Source: Acidimicrobiaceae bacterium (GTDB lineage Bacteria; Actinomycetota; Acidimicrobiia; Acidimicrobiales; Poriferisodalaceae). From it: DNA of 63,250 nucleotides. The stretch covers positions 1-63,250 of the forward strand of contig PBKA01000026.1 of assembly GCA_002721305.1 (NCBI GenBank), given 5' to 3'. Position 1 is the first letter of the stretch, and the number at the start of each line of letters is the position of its first letter. The position numbers and the translations under genes are program-made. Under the pieces are notes generated by a model. It saw only the letters and a list, made by a program, of their open reading frames with translations. It did not search any database and was not told the DNA's origin. Positions 7,842 to 15,956 of the stretch are shown in pieces.

Positions 7842-9173
7842 ATGGAACGACCACAGGACTACGTGCAACGCCGTGTGGAGGAACGAGGTGTGCGCCTCAT
7901 TCGTCTTTGGTTCACTGATGTTCAAGGCCAACTCAAATCGTTCGCCATTTCACCTGTCGAGCTAGAGACCGCTTTCGAAAACGGCATGATTTTCGACGGC
8001 TCCTCTATCGATGGCTTCAGCCGGGTACGAGAGGAAGACATGGTTGCTCGACCCGACCCCGCGACTTTCGAGTTGATGCGTTGGGGTGGCAACGATGAAA
8101 ACGCTGCTCGAATGTTTTGCGATATTGAAAGAGCAGACGGAACCCCATTCCCTGGCGATTCGAGGCAGGTTTTACGCCGTTCAATGGAAAAAGCTCACGC
8201 CGAAGGTTTCACATTTTTTACCGCACCGGAGTTGGAGTATTTCCTCTTTGAAGCCGATAGAAGCGGTGACCCCGTGCCGCTAGACAACGGCAGTTACTTC
8301 GATCTCACGACCGCCGATGTCGCCAGCAGTATCCGCCGCGAAACCCTGACGACGCTGGAAGCCATGGGAATTCCAGTTGAGTACTCATTCCACGAAGATG
8401 CGCCGAGCCAACACGAAATTGACTTGCGATACACCGATGCCTTGACAATGGCGGACAATGTCATGACGTTCCGGTTAATAGTCAGAGAAATAGCTCTTGA
8501 GCACGGTGTTCACGCCACATTTATGCCCAAACCACTCACGGGGGTTCAGGGTTCTGGAATGCACACCCATCTGTCGCTCTTTAGAGATGGCGTGAATGCT
8601 TTTCATGACCCGGAAAGTCCCGATGGTCTATCTGAAATAGCGCGGGGATTTATCGCTGGATTGTTGCACCACGCGAGAGAGATCACTGCAGTTACCAACC
8701 AACTCGTGAACAGCTACAAGCGTCTAGTGACCGGCTATGAAGCTCCCGTGAATGTTTCGTGGGCTCGTGCGAATCGTGCAGCTTTGATTCGAGTCCCGAC
8801 CAGCCGAGAAGGTGGCGTTGACGACACCACTCGTATTGAATACCGGGCCCCCGATCCTGCGTGCAACCCGTATCTCGCTTTCGCCGTCATGCTGGCAGCC
8901 GGCATGAAGGGCATCGAACAGGGATACGACTTGCCGCTCGAAGCCCCTCCCTCGATGACGGGTTTCACTGAACATGGTGGGCTGATAGATCAAGCTCAGC
9001 TCCCTCAATCTTTGGACGAGGCTTTAGACGAAATGGAGAAAAGTGATCTGGTTGCGGACACCTTGGGCGACCATTTGTTCAGTTGGTTTCTCCGAAACAA
9101 ACGACGTGAGTGGAACGAATACAAGTCCCAGGTGACACCTTTCGAACTTGACCGCTACTACTCCAATTTGTGA
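7842..9173 (+). CDS. glnA: Glutamine synthetase type I (GSI-alpha-like)
   Basis: A second glutamine synthetase, 443 residues. The GSI pattern is clear: RLWFTDVQGQLKSF, MIFDGSSIDGF, PELEYFLF, HEDAPSQHEID, GSGMHTHLSL, VNSYKRLVTGYEAPV and IEYRAPDP. The Tyr-containing adenylylation motif of the GSI-beta type (NLYDLPPEE) is replaced by QGYDLPLEAP, so it is probably not adenylylated; GSI-alpha enzymes are instead controlled by transcription or feedback. The stop overlaps the start of the downstream regulator, so the pair forms an operon. A role in glutamine supply is likely; gamma-glutamylamine ligases share much of this pattern and remain an alternative. Confidence 0.88.
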   Translation: MERPQDYVQRRVEERGVRLIRLWFTDVQGQLKSFAISPVELETAFENGMIFDGSSIDGFSRVREEDMVARPDPATFELMRWGGNDENAARMFCDIERADGTPFPGDSRQVLRRSMEKAHAEGFTFFTAPELEYFLFEADRSGDPVPLDNGSYFDLTTADVASSIRRETLTTLEAMGIPVEYSFHEDAPSQHEIDLRYTDALTMADNVMTFRLIVREIALEHGVHATFMPKPLTGVQGSGMHTHLSLFRDGVNAFHDPESPDGLSEIARGFIAGLLHHAREITAVTNQLVNSYKRLVTGYEAPVNVSWARANRAALIRVPTSREGGVDDTTRIEYRAPDPACNPYLAFAVMLAAGMKGIEQGYDLPLEAPPSMTGFTEHGGLIDQAQLPQSLDEALDEMEKSDLVADTLGDHLFSWFLRNKRREWNEYKSQVTPFELDRYYSNL

Positions 9174-9850
9174 TGCCGGTCTTAGCCATCTACCCAGCGG
9201 ACCCGGCTCCCGAATTGGCTCAGTTGTTAGACCTGAGCGGCTTCATTTGGAAGGGAGTGAGCCAACCAGTTGATGTCGACAACCTCGAACCCGACGAGGG
9301 TTGGGGCGGGGCAATCGTTCAATTGGGAGCCGATGGTGAGTTGGGCTGGGGCATGCTGCGCGCGTTGCGCAAACGCGACCTTCCGATATCCCCTCTGTTG
9401 CTGATAATTCGGGGAAGCGAGTTGCAGGAACTGGAATTGCGGGACGACCTGTTCGATGATTTTTGTCTTGACCCGTTCCATCCCAGAGAACTCGAAGCTC
9501 GGATAAAGCACATGTTGGCTTTGAGAACCCAAAGCGTTACAGGAGAGAGAATCGAATACGGTCCATTGTTATTGGATCTGGAAACTTACGAGGCTTCAGT
9601 TGACAGTCGTCCGTTGGACTTGACGTTCATGGAGTATGAGTTACTCAGATTCTTGGCAACCAGCCCTGGTCGGGTGTTTACACGGGAAGTGCTCCTGAGC
9701 AGGGTTTGGGGATATGAGTACTACGGCGGAGCACGCACAGTCGATGTCCACATTCGGCGCCTCAGAGCCAAACTCGGTGAGGAATACGCCAGTTTGATCC
9801 AGACGGTGCGAAGTGTCGGTTACCGACTCGGTGAAGGTCGTCGACGTTAA
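9170..9850 (+). CDS. Atypical OmpR-type response regulator, GlnR-like
   Basis: 226 residues with an N-terminal receiver-like domain and a C-terminal winged helix. The output domain is standard: LTFMEYELLRFLATSPGRVFTREVLLSRVWGYEYYGGARTVDVHI is the usual OmpR DNA-binding stretch, ending IQTVRSVGYRLG. The receiver lacks its phospho-acceptor: where most regulators have an Asp in a hydrophobic strand this one reads GAIVQLG. GlnR of actinomycetes is likewise an orphan regulator controlled without a kinase. The overlap with glnA strongly suggests nitrogen control. Start is GTG 9170 or ATG 9173; the first gives a four-base overlap with glnA. Confidence 0.8.
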   Translation: MMPVLAIYPADPAPELAQLLDLSGFIWKGVSQPVDVDNLEPDEGWGGAIVQLGADGELGWGMLRALRKRDLPISPLLLIIRGSELQELELRDDLFDDFCLDPFHPRELEARIKHMLALRTQSVTGERIEYGPLLLDLETYEASVDSRPLDLTFMEYELLRFLATSPGRVFTREVLLSRVWGYEYYGGARTVDVHIRRLRAKLGEEYASLIQTVRSVGYRLGEGRRR

Positions 9851-9876
9851 CTGGATTGGGACAAAGGCATCAGAAA

Positions 9877-10050
9877 CTAATAGTTAGTTTCGATCAGGCT
9901 GCTTCCTTTATGCCTTGACTCGGCATCGTCTTTCAAGGAGTTACCTAGGAGAGCCGCAACTGCGACGAGGCTCACGGTGATGAAAAAGGGGCTCAGTAAC
10001 AAAATGACGGCGATTGCTATGCCTCCAACCATGTCCCCGATGGTAGCCAG
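9877..10050 (-). CDS. Small membrane protein, 51-57 residues
   Basis: A short frame contains MVGGIAIAVILLLSPFF followed by a second hydrophobic stretch and a charged tail (SLKDDAESRHKG). ATG at 10032 gives 51 residues but has no ribosome binding site at a normal distance. CTG at 10050 gives 57 residues, comes right after an in-frame TGA and has GAAGGTGA about five bases upstream, so it may be the true start. It fills most of the gap between the GlnR-like gene and ridA. The hydrophobic-then-charged pattern fits a one- or two-span inner membrane peptide; the family is unknown. Confidence 0.5.
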   Translation of the reverse strand: MATIGDMVGGIAIAVILLLSPFFITVSLVAVAALLGNSLKDDAESRHKGSSLIETNY

Positions 10051-10137
10051 TCACTCACCTTCGAGTTGATTTCCGGAAACAAATTGGGGTTCGGTCGCTT
10101 TCAGAGGTCGCTGGCGTCTTGTAAGCAAGCTGAAGTG

Positions 10138-10488
10138 TCAAGAAGTCGAAATATGAGCGATCGCTTCGATTTCTACCAGAGCTCCGAGGGGCAGGGCCTT
10201 GACCGCTATGGCGGAACGCGAAGGCCGGTGGTCTCCGAATACTCCCGCATAGACGTCATTAACGGCTGAAAAATTTTCGATGTCGGTCATGAAGACTGTG
10301 CATTTCACAACGTCGTCGAGGGTGAGGCCATTCTGGTCGAGAACGCTTTGAGCGTTAGCCAGAGCCTGAGTTGTTTGTGCTTCGACTCCATCGACTAACG
10401 AACCTTCCGCTATGCCGATTTGTCCTGAAATGAATAAGAGATCGCCGGCGCGATAGGACGCTGAGTAATGAGCGACTGGCTTAGACAC
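10138..10488 (-). CDS. ridA: RidA-family enamine/imine deaminase
   Basis: A 116-residue member of the RidA (YjgF/YER057c) family, which hydrolyses reactive enamines and imines made by PLP enzymes. Signature pieces are LLFISGQIG near the start, the central VVKCTVFMTDIENF, and the RPSRSAIAVKALPLGALVEIEAIA tail that holds the substrate-binding Arg and the usual Glu. GTG start with GGAGG six bases upstream. It follows the xanthine-dehydrogenase-like gene on the same strand after about 40 bases, so the two may act together in breakdown of nitrogen compounds. Confidence 0.85.
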   Translation of the reverse strand: MSKPVAHYSASYRAGDLLFISGQIGIAEGSLVDGVEAQTTQALANAQSVLDQNGLTLDDVVKCTVFMTDIENFSAVNDVYAGVFGDHRPSRSAIAVKALPLGALVEIEAIAHISTS

Positions 10489-10529
10489 TTGCTACCTCCA
10501 AGAAGTTATTTAACAGCTATGAAACTGAA

Positions 10530-12053
10530 TCACCCTGAGGGCAAATCAGGTGGACAACCCCGATTCAACCATGTGGCCGCTGCGACTGCGGCAAATACTG
10601 CGTCTCCAGCCGCCAGAACTGGGCCATCGCCAACAGAAATGATTTCTATGTGGGGAGTATCTGATGATCGAAGCACCCCAAATGATCGGATAGTGAGGTC
10701 ATGTACCTCTCCATCTTGATCCACGCTGAGACCTTCGGCGGTCACCCAGCTATAGGCCATATGTGCTGCTCCTATGCAGTAACTCCGAAACATCACCCGA
10801 TCGAGCGGGGTGCCTGCGTTCACTTCGACCCGAATGAGTTCATCGCCGACCTCTGCCCTAGCTGACGCTCCTGAGGGCGCTGTTATCCAATCTGTGTTCC
10901 CTCGGAGTCCGGCGCGTAACATTTCCGCTTCAGCCCACCCTGCGGCACGTAACGCTGACGAGGTGGGTGGGCCCGGAATCGTAAGTTGTTCAATCTCACA
11001 GGTCGGCAACACGGCTTGAATCCGTTCAGCAACTCCTGGTGTTGCAACCAATCGGATCATGCCTGTGCCGTCAGCGCGCAGCCCAGCAGATATCGGGGGT
11101 CGTTTGGGGCCATAACGAACAACGTCTTCTCTCGACCACAAAACTCGAACTGTGCAATCGTTCTCTTGGGCGAGCCAACGAGCTACTTCGGAGACGTCGC
11201 TTTCGATTTTCCCTCCGAATGCGCCCCCGTTTGCGAATGGGTGGGCGGGCTCACCCACCTGGTCGCACCATGAGGCGTCCGTTTCGAGGTACGCGGGTTC
11301 AACCCAGCTAGTCCGAAGGCTGACCTCCCAATTGCCATCGGGTAACTCCAACGGGGGTTGAGGTTCTAGGCTGCTGCGCCGTCCTTGAATCTTGCCTGCC
11401 TGTTCTCTGGCTTGGTGAAGGTTGTCTGCTAAATGCCACTCCGAGTCGCCTCGAACCGCGACAAGTGCGCCGTCAGGGGTTTCATCATCGGCGAAGCCGC
11501 CTCGCCCCAACACCACTTGAGGACCGATTACTTGAGTAGTTCCGGCTTCAAGGCTCGCTTGACGTGTCGCTATTTCGAGATCCCGCGACGGCAAATCCAC
11601 CGTTACTTCTGACGCGGCTTCCCTGATGGTCTGCCATCCAGTGCATCTGCATAGGTGCGCTGACAGCAGGCGGTCCACAGTCTCCCTGTTCCCGAGATCA
11701 GCCCCCTTGCGTTCATGTCCTACAAATCGGCAAACGATACCGGGCGTGCAAAATCCGCACTGCGAAGCTCCATGGGCTACAAAAGACCCCGCCCATTTGC
11801 TCTGTTCTTCCTCTGTTAGGCCTTCGACGGTTGTTACCCGTCGACCAGACACTCGGCGAAGCGGTGTGACGCAAGCGACTCGCGGGTCGTCGTCGATCAG
11901 CACAGTGCAGCATCCACATTGTCCTTGCGGGCTGCATCCGTCCTTTACCGACCGTTTACCCAGATGGTCTCGCAGGGCACCGAGAAGGCTGCCTCCATCG
12001 TCGGGGACGTCGACGTCGCGTCCATCAAGTTGAAACCTGACGATTCGTTCGAT
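10530..12053 (-). CDS. Compact xanthine-dehydrogenase-like 2Fe-2S/molybdopterin-domain protein, apparent AUC start
   Basis: 507 residues if initiated at ATC 12053, which has a perfect GGAGG eight bases upstream; the first conventional codon (GTG 11903) would cut off the first Fe-S cluster. From ATC the protein reads (M)ERIVRFQLDGRDVDVP, then GCSPQGQCGCCTV for the plant-type 2Fe-2S cluster. The second 2Fe-2S domain has CGFCTPG and LCRCTGW. The remaining 380 residues resemble parts of the molybdenum-binding subunit (GRGGFADD, NGGAFGGK, LWSREDVVRYG) but are about half the usual length, and no FAD domain is present. Substrate unknown; RidA follows it. Confidence 0.7.
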   Translation of the reverse strand: MERIVRFQLDGRDVDVPDDGGSLLGALRDHLGKRSVKDGCSPQGQCGCCTVLIDDDPRVACVTPLRRVSGRRVTTVEGLTEEEQSKWAGSFVAHGASQCGFCTPGIVCRFVGHERKGADLGNRETVDRLLSAHLCRCTGWQTIREAASEVTVDLPSRDLEIATRQASLEAGTTQVIGPQVVLGRGGFADDETPDGALVAVRGDSEWHLADNLHQAREQAGKIQGRRSSLEPQPPLELPDGNWEVSLRTSWVEPAYLETDASWCDQVGEPAHPFANGGAFGGKIESDVSEVARWLAQENDCTVRVLWSREDVVRYGPKRPPISAGLRADGTGMIRLVATPGVAERIQAVLPTCEIEQLTIPGPPTSSALRAAGWAEAEMLRAGLRGNTDWITAPSGASARAEVGDELIRVEVNAGTPLDRVMFRSYCIGAAHMAYSWVTAEGLSVDQDGEVHDLTIRSFGVLRSSDTPHIEIISVGDGPVLAAGDAVFAAVAAATWLNRGCPPDLPSG

Positions 12054-12137
12054 TGGGGGTACCTCCGTGTACGAATAAGTATCAACGCTTCAGATAAGAC
12101 CACAATTCAGGCTACGTTCCAAGGAGTGGATCGCATT

Positions 12138-13013
12138 ATGTGGGACCCGAGCCGTCTTTCACGCCGAGCCTTCTTGACTTTGTTGGGTGGCGGATTCACC
12201 ACCGCTGCGTTATTGACCGCCTGCGGAAAGCGTTCGCCACAGATAAGTGATCTCCGCACCGCGTCAAAGTGGTTTTCGGATCAGACGATCGTGAGCAACC
12301 TGGGGCCGCAAAGAACCATTTGGTCTTTTTCGGACGAGAACGGCAATTTGGGTGGACTGTCACCCCAATCAATCGAGGTCGAAATCGCTGATGCCGCTCT
12401 TCAAGTGGTTCATACAACCAAAGCATCGCTTCACAAAGATGGTGTCGCCATGCCTTATTACCCGGTGATTGTGCCCTTCCGGAAATCTGAGGTACACGAA
12501 TTTCGTTTTGATTTAGGTACACGCGGCAGGTACGTCGGGTATGCGGTTCCCGGTTCGAAGTCCGCCAGTTCAATTATTTGGCCCGGCGATCGTTTTCCAG
12601 CACTAGCGACTCCGACCTCGTCGAACTCCCGCGGGGTGAATCCCATTTGCACCCGCGAGCCTTCGTGCCCGTTTCACGAAAGATCACTCGAGGATTCAAT
12701 TGCTTCTCAGAACGCCACTGTTCTTATCGTTAGCACGCCTGCATTTTGTGGAACAAAGTGGATGTGTGGCCCGGTACTCGAGAATCTGATTTCCCACGTC
12801 GGAGGCGAGCAACAGGGACTCGATGTGATTCATGTCGAGGTTTATTCCAACCCGACTGGGGATGAGCTCGGACCGATAGCCCCGGCGGTGGAGGCAATGG
12901 GCGTCGGTTACGAACCCTTTATCTTTCTGATCGATGAGGGCGGCATGGTGCTCCGACGACTTGACCACATCTGGGACAATGCCGAGTTACGAGAACTCTT
13001 GTCGCTCGTCTAA
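12138..13013 (+). CDS. Exported lipoprotein with thioredoxin-fold domain
   Basis: 291 residues from ATG 12138, preceded by AAGGAG. The N-terminus has a Tat-like twin-Arg (SRRAFLTLLGGG) followed by a hydrophobic stretch and a lipobox ending LLTAC, so it should be anchored outside the cytoplasmic membrane. A middle domain leads to PICTREPSCPFHE. A C-terminal thioredoxin-like domain has VSTPAFCGTKWMCGPVLEN, a C-x5-C arrangement in place of CxxC, and ends with EPFIFLIDEGGMVLRRLDHIWD. This layout occurs in other actinobacterial lipoproteins. A role in extracytoplasmic thiol chemistry or metal delivery is inferred. Confidence 0.7.
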   Translation: MWDPSRLSRRAFLTLLGGGFTTAALLTACGKRSPQISDLRTASKWFSDQTIVSNLGPQRTIWSFSDENGNLGGLSPQSIEVEIADAALQVVHTTKASLHKDGVAMPYYPVIVPFRKSEVHEFRFDLGTRGRYVGYAVPGSKSASSIIWPGDRFPALATPTSSNSRGVNPICTREPSCPFHERSLEDSIASQNATVLIVSTPAFCGTKWMCGPVLENLISHVGGEQQGLDVIHVEVYSNPTGDELGPIAPAVEAMGVGYEPFIFLIDEGGMVLRRLDHIWDNAELRELLSLV

Positions 13014-13024
13014 GTTGTTGCTGC

Positions 13025-13345
13025 TCAGCTAAAAGAGTTTCCGCACCCGCATGTTCGTTGAGCATTGGGGTTATCGATAGCAAATCCGGAACCCATCAAG
13101 CCATCTTTGAAGTCGAGGGTTGCGCCTTCGAGCAATTGCGCACTCATGGGGTCAGTAACCACACGGATATCCCCGAAAAACTCGGACATGTCGTCGGCTT
13201 CGGTTTCACTGTCGAAGAACATCTCATAGCTGTACCCGGAACAGCCTCCAGGGCGCACGGCTACTCGAAGGGCCAAATCGATTTCGCCTTCAGCTTCGAT
13301 CAATTCTTTTACTTTTTCAGCCGCAATGTCCGTCACAGTGATCAT
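13025..13345 (-). CDS. erpA: A-type iron-sulfur cluster carrier/insertion protein
   Basis: 106 residues with the three conserved Cys of the IscA/ErpA/SufA family: GGCSGY in the middle and CGCG near the C-terminus. The segment ITVTDIAAEKVKELI at the start is typical. It hands Fe-S clusters to target enzymes. It is transcribed divergently from the Mrp-type Fe-S carrier across about 80 bases, a sensible pairing. The symbol is given by family; ErpA and IscA cannot be told apart with certainty. Confidence 0.9.
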   Translation of the reverse strand: MITVTDIAAEKVKELIEAEGEIDLALRVAVRPGGCSGYSYEMFFDSETEADDMSEFFGDIRVVTDPMSAQLLEGATLDFKDGLMGSGFAIDNPNAQRTCGCGNSFS

Positions 13346-13427
13346 GCTCTAACAGCTCCATTTTTCGATATTTCCCATTGTAGCGAACTAACGACGTTGG
13401 ATCACAGAGGACGCTATTACTACCCTT

Positions 13428-14606
13428 GTGGTTGTGAGCGAACGATCCGCCGGCGAATCTGAGGTTTTCGCGGTCCTACGCGGGGTCATGGATCCGGAAT
13501 TAGGCGACAACATTGTCGACCTAGGGATGGTGAGGTCCGCTTATGTCGAGCAGGGAACCGCTCACATCACTATCGCGCTCACAACAGCCGGTTGTCCTTT
13601 GCGCGGAACGATAAAGCGGGACTGTGAATCGCGGGTCAGTTCGCTTCCCGATGTTTCAAATGTCCAATTGCATTGGGACGAATTGACCGCGGATGAACGG
13701 ACACGGGTTATGGAACGTGCCAGGGCGAACGCGCGTGACACGGCCGCTCCAACTCAAATCCCTGCCCGGACCCGAGTGATCGCGATTGCTTCGGGCAAAG
13801 GCGGGGTTGGTAAATCTTCGGTGACTGTGAATCTTGCTACTGCGTTGGCCTCTAAAGGATTTACGGTGGGCGTACTCGATGCAGATATTTGGGGGTTCAG
13901 TGTTCCGAGAATGTTGGGAATCGATTCCCGGTTGAGTGCCCGGCCTGCCAGTGAAGACGAAGGACGTGGAAAAATTGTTCCTGAGGAACGAAGTGAAGGG
14001 TCCGGACTCATCAAGGTTGTTTCGACGGGCCTGATGGTGGAAACAGAAGAGACCGCTCTGATGTGGAGGGGCTTGATGTTGGCAAAGGCGGTTGAACAGT
14101 TTCTCCACGACGTGGATTGGGGTGAACTCGATTATTTACTAATCGACATGCCCCCGGGTACCGGCGACGTACAAATGGCGTTAGCCAGATTGCTACCTCA
14201 AGCAGAAATGTTGGTAGTGACCACCCCGGCGGTGAGTGCACAAAAAGTCGCCGTGAGGGTTGCCGACATGGCCCGGCGGAGTCACATGCCAGTTCTAGGG
14301 GTGGTTGAAAACATGTCGGCGTTCACGGCTCCTGATGGTTCGTCATGGCCGTTCTTCGGTGAAGGTGGAGGGCAACGTCTCGCAGAAGAAATCGGTGCTC
14401 CGTTACTAGGGTCCGTTCCACTTGAGACAGCGGTGTCAACCGGTGGCGATACTGGCCAACCTGTTGCGTCTGCGGGAGGTCGCGCTAGCGAGGTGTTTCA
14501 TGAAATTGCCACTCGTATCGTTGAGGAAATCCTCCCGCCGGTGAACATGGACGACTGCACGGCATCGTCTCTTACCGAGATCCCAGTCGCTCTTCCCAGC
14601 GAGTAA
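13428..14606 (+). CDS. mrp: Mrp/ApbC-family ATPase, iron-sulfur carrier
   Basis: 392 residues. An N-terminal MIP18/DUF59 domain (VLRGVMDPELGDNIVDLGMV, then TTAGCPLRGTI) is followed by a ParA-like ATPase domain with the deviant Walker A GKGGVGKSSVTVNLA and DMPPGTGDVQ. Family members bind and transfer Fe-S clusters. The C-terminal CxxC present in some Mrp proteins is absent (NMSAFTAPDG), as in other actinobacterial forms. GTG start. It diverges from the A-type carrier gene, suggesting shared regulation of cluster assembly. Confidence 0.9.
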   Translation: MVVSERSAGESEVFAVLRGVMDPELGDNIVDLGMVRSAYVEQGTAHITIALTTAGCPLRGTIKRDCESRVSSLPDVSNVQLHWDELTADERTRVMERARANARDTAAPTQIPARTRVIAIASGKGGVGKSSVTVNLATALASKGFTVGVLDADIWGFSVPRMLGIDSRLSARPASEDEGRGKIVPEERSEGSGLIKVVSTGLMVETEETALMWRGLMLAKAVEQFLHDVDWGELDYLLIDMPPGTGDVQMALARLLPQAEMLVVTTPAVSAQKVAVRVADMARRSHMPVLGVVENMSAFTAPDGSSWPFFGEGGGQRLAEEIGAPLLGSVPLETAVSTGGDTGQPVASAGGRASEVFHEIATRIVEEILPPVNMDDCTASSLTEIPVALPSE

Positions 14607-14614
14607 CGGTTGGA

Positions 14615-15448
14615 CTACGGCGTTGAACCGTGGGGTGGCGGGTGCGCCAACGCTTCTTCGTAGCCGGGTTCGCCTGGCAGAAACACTGAGGGCAAACCAT
14701 CCGAAGAAACAGAGATAGCCGGCAATATTTCCGGGATTTCTGTTAATGAATCGGCCCAGCGCATGACCTCATCGACCGATTTCATCTCCAACAGGGGCTC
14801 GAGGTTGGCGACGGTTGGCATGATCATTTCGAATTTGCCGGCTTCGTGCAGTTCCATCGCCTCTGTCGGGGTGATCCAGCAACTTTCAACGGTTTCTCCC
14901 CCATCATGTGCTGGTCGCTGGTCGTGAGGAGAGCGGGCAACAAAAAAACGAGTGTCGAAACGTCTGGAGGGACCTATAGGGGTAATCCAATGGCTGACGT
15001 AACGCAGATCGTCGAAGTTCAGTTGCAGTCCTTCGGCACGACACAGATCCACCATTGTGAGGTCGCCCGCATAGACGGCTTCACGATGTCTTTGGAAGCG
15101 CTGACGGAGTTGCGGGTCGGCAAGAGACAGTTCGTTGTTGTCGATCCGTGCCAACAGGGCACCCGCCTCTTCGAAGCATTCTCGAATCGCCGCGACCCAA
15201 TAAGCGAGACCGCCACTCTCGACTTGCAGGCGAGAGGAAGCCTGTTGGTCGTTGAGCCCGACCGAAATTGTCTCGATCTCGTCGGTGACCCGATCTCTCA
15301 CATCGACCGCGCCCCCTGGGAAGACAAATTGTCCAGGAACAAAGTCGCTCTGTGGGTTTCGTCTGAGCATGAAGGTCTCTAGGCCCTGTTGTCCGTCGCG
15401 AACAAGCATGACGGTGGCAGCTATGCGAAGTTCAACTTCCATGCTCAA
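14615..15448 (-). CDS. Nudix hydrolase (NUDT7/19-like)
   Basis: 277 residues. A Nudix box is visible but split: FPGGAVD early, then AIRECFEEAGALLAR about 35 residues later, matching the family pattern G(x5)E...RExxEExG with an insertion as in the NUDT19 group. The start VELRIAATVMLVRDG is typical of this subgroup, whose members hydrolyse CoA or acyl-CoA esters and related diphosphates. Its ATG overlaps the fxsA stop (ATGA), so translation is coupled. Substrate cannot be set from sequence. Confidence 0.78.
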   Translation of the reverse strand: MSMEVELRIAATVMLVRDGQQGLETFMLRRNPQSDFVPGQFVFPGGAVDVRDRVTDEIETISVGLNDQQASSRLQVESGGLAYWVAAIRECFEEAGALLARIDNNELSLADPQLRQRFQRHREAVYAGDLTMVDLCRAEGLQLNFDDLRYVSHWITPIGPSRRFDTRFFVARSPHDQRPAHDGGETVESCWITPTEAMELHEAGKFEMIMPTVANLEPLLEMKSVDEVMRWADSLTEIPEILPAISVSSDGLPSVFLPGEPGYEEALAHPPPHGSTP

Positions 15449-15906
15449 TTGTCGTTGTCTCCCAAAGGACGCTCATCATCATCGGAAGGTCGTTCCTGGT
15501 CCCACGAAGGGGGATTCAGGGTTGTCGACGTGGTCGTTATGCGAGAACGGAAACGTCGTCTTATGGCAGCTAAGACACCGACGCGTATTGGCGGTATCAA
15601 CATCACCAATCCAACCGCATCGGTGAGAAATCCCGGGGTAAGCATCAATGCACCGGCAAACAAGATGACTATGCCAGAGAAAATTTCGTCACTGGGCATT
15701 TCACCATTTTGCAAACGTTCCCGAGATCTCCTGAGTAATCCGAGGCCTTGATGTTTGACAAGCCAGGCCCCAACGAGACTGTCAAGGATCAGCAAACTCA
15801 CGGTGTTCCAGACGCCCACGGCTTGGCCCACTTGAATGATGAATATCAGTTCGAGAATCGGGACAACGATGAACAGAACAAGAAGAACAGCCACTTCTTT
15901 GATCAT
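15445..15906 (-). CDS. fxsA: FxsA-family membrane protein
   Basis: 153 residues. The FxsA pattern is recognisable: PILELIFIIQVGQAVGVW, LILDSLVGAWLVKHQG, a short cytoplasmic loop with GEMPSDEI, then ILFAGALMLTPGFLTDAVGL. That is three to four membrane spans followed by a charged C-terminal tail. In E. coli overproduction of FxsA relieves phage T7 exclusion by F; its native function is unclear. It is first in a two-gene operon with the Nudix gene and diverges from selA across about 50 bases. Confidence 0.88.
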   Translation of the reverse strand: MIKEVAVLLVLFIVVPILELIFIIQVGQAVGVWNTVSLLILDSLVGAWLVKHQGLGLLRRSRERLQNGEMPSDEIFSGIVILFAGALMLTPGFLTDAVGLVMLIPPIRVGVLAAIRRRFRSRITTTSTTLNPPSWDQERPSDDDERPLGDNDN

Positions 15907-15956
15907 ACTGATGACACCGGGGGCGGATCGAACTCGGTCGGACCTATCCTTCTATC

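Noticed and set aside
10530-12053. Selenoprotein candidate through the upstream in-frame TGA
   Set aside because: The TGA lies before the conserved N-terminus and before the ribosome binding site, so it is an ordinary upstream stop.
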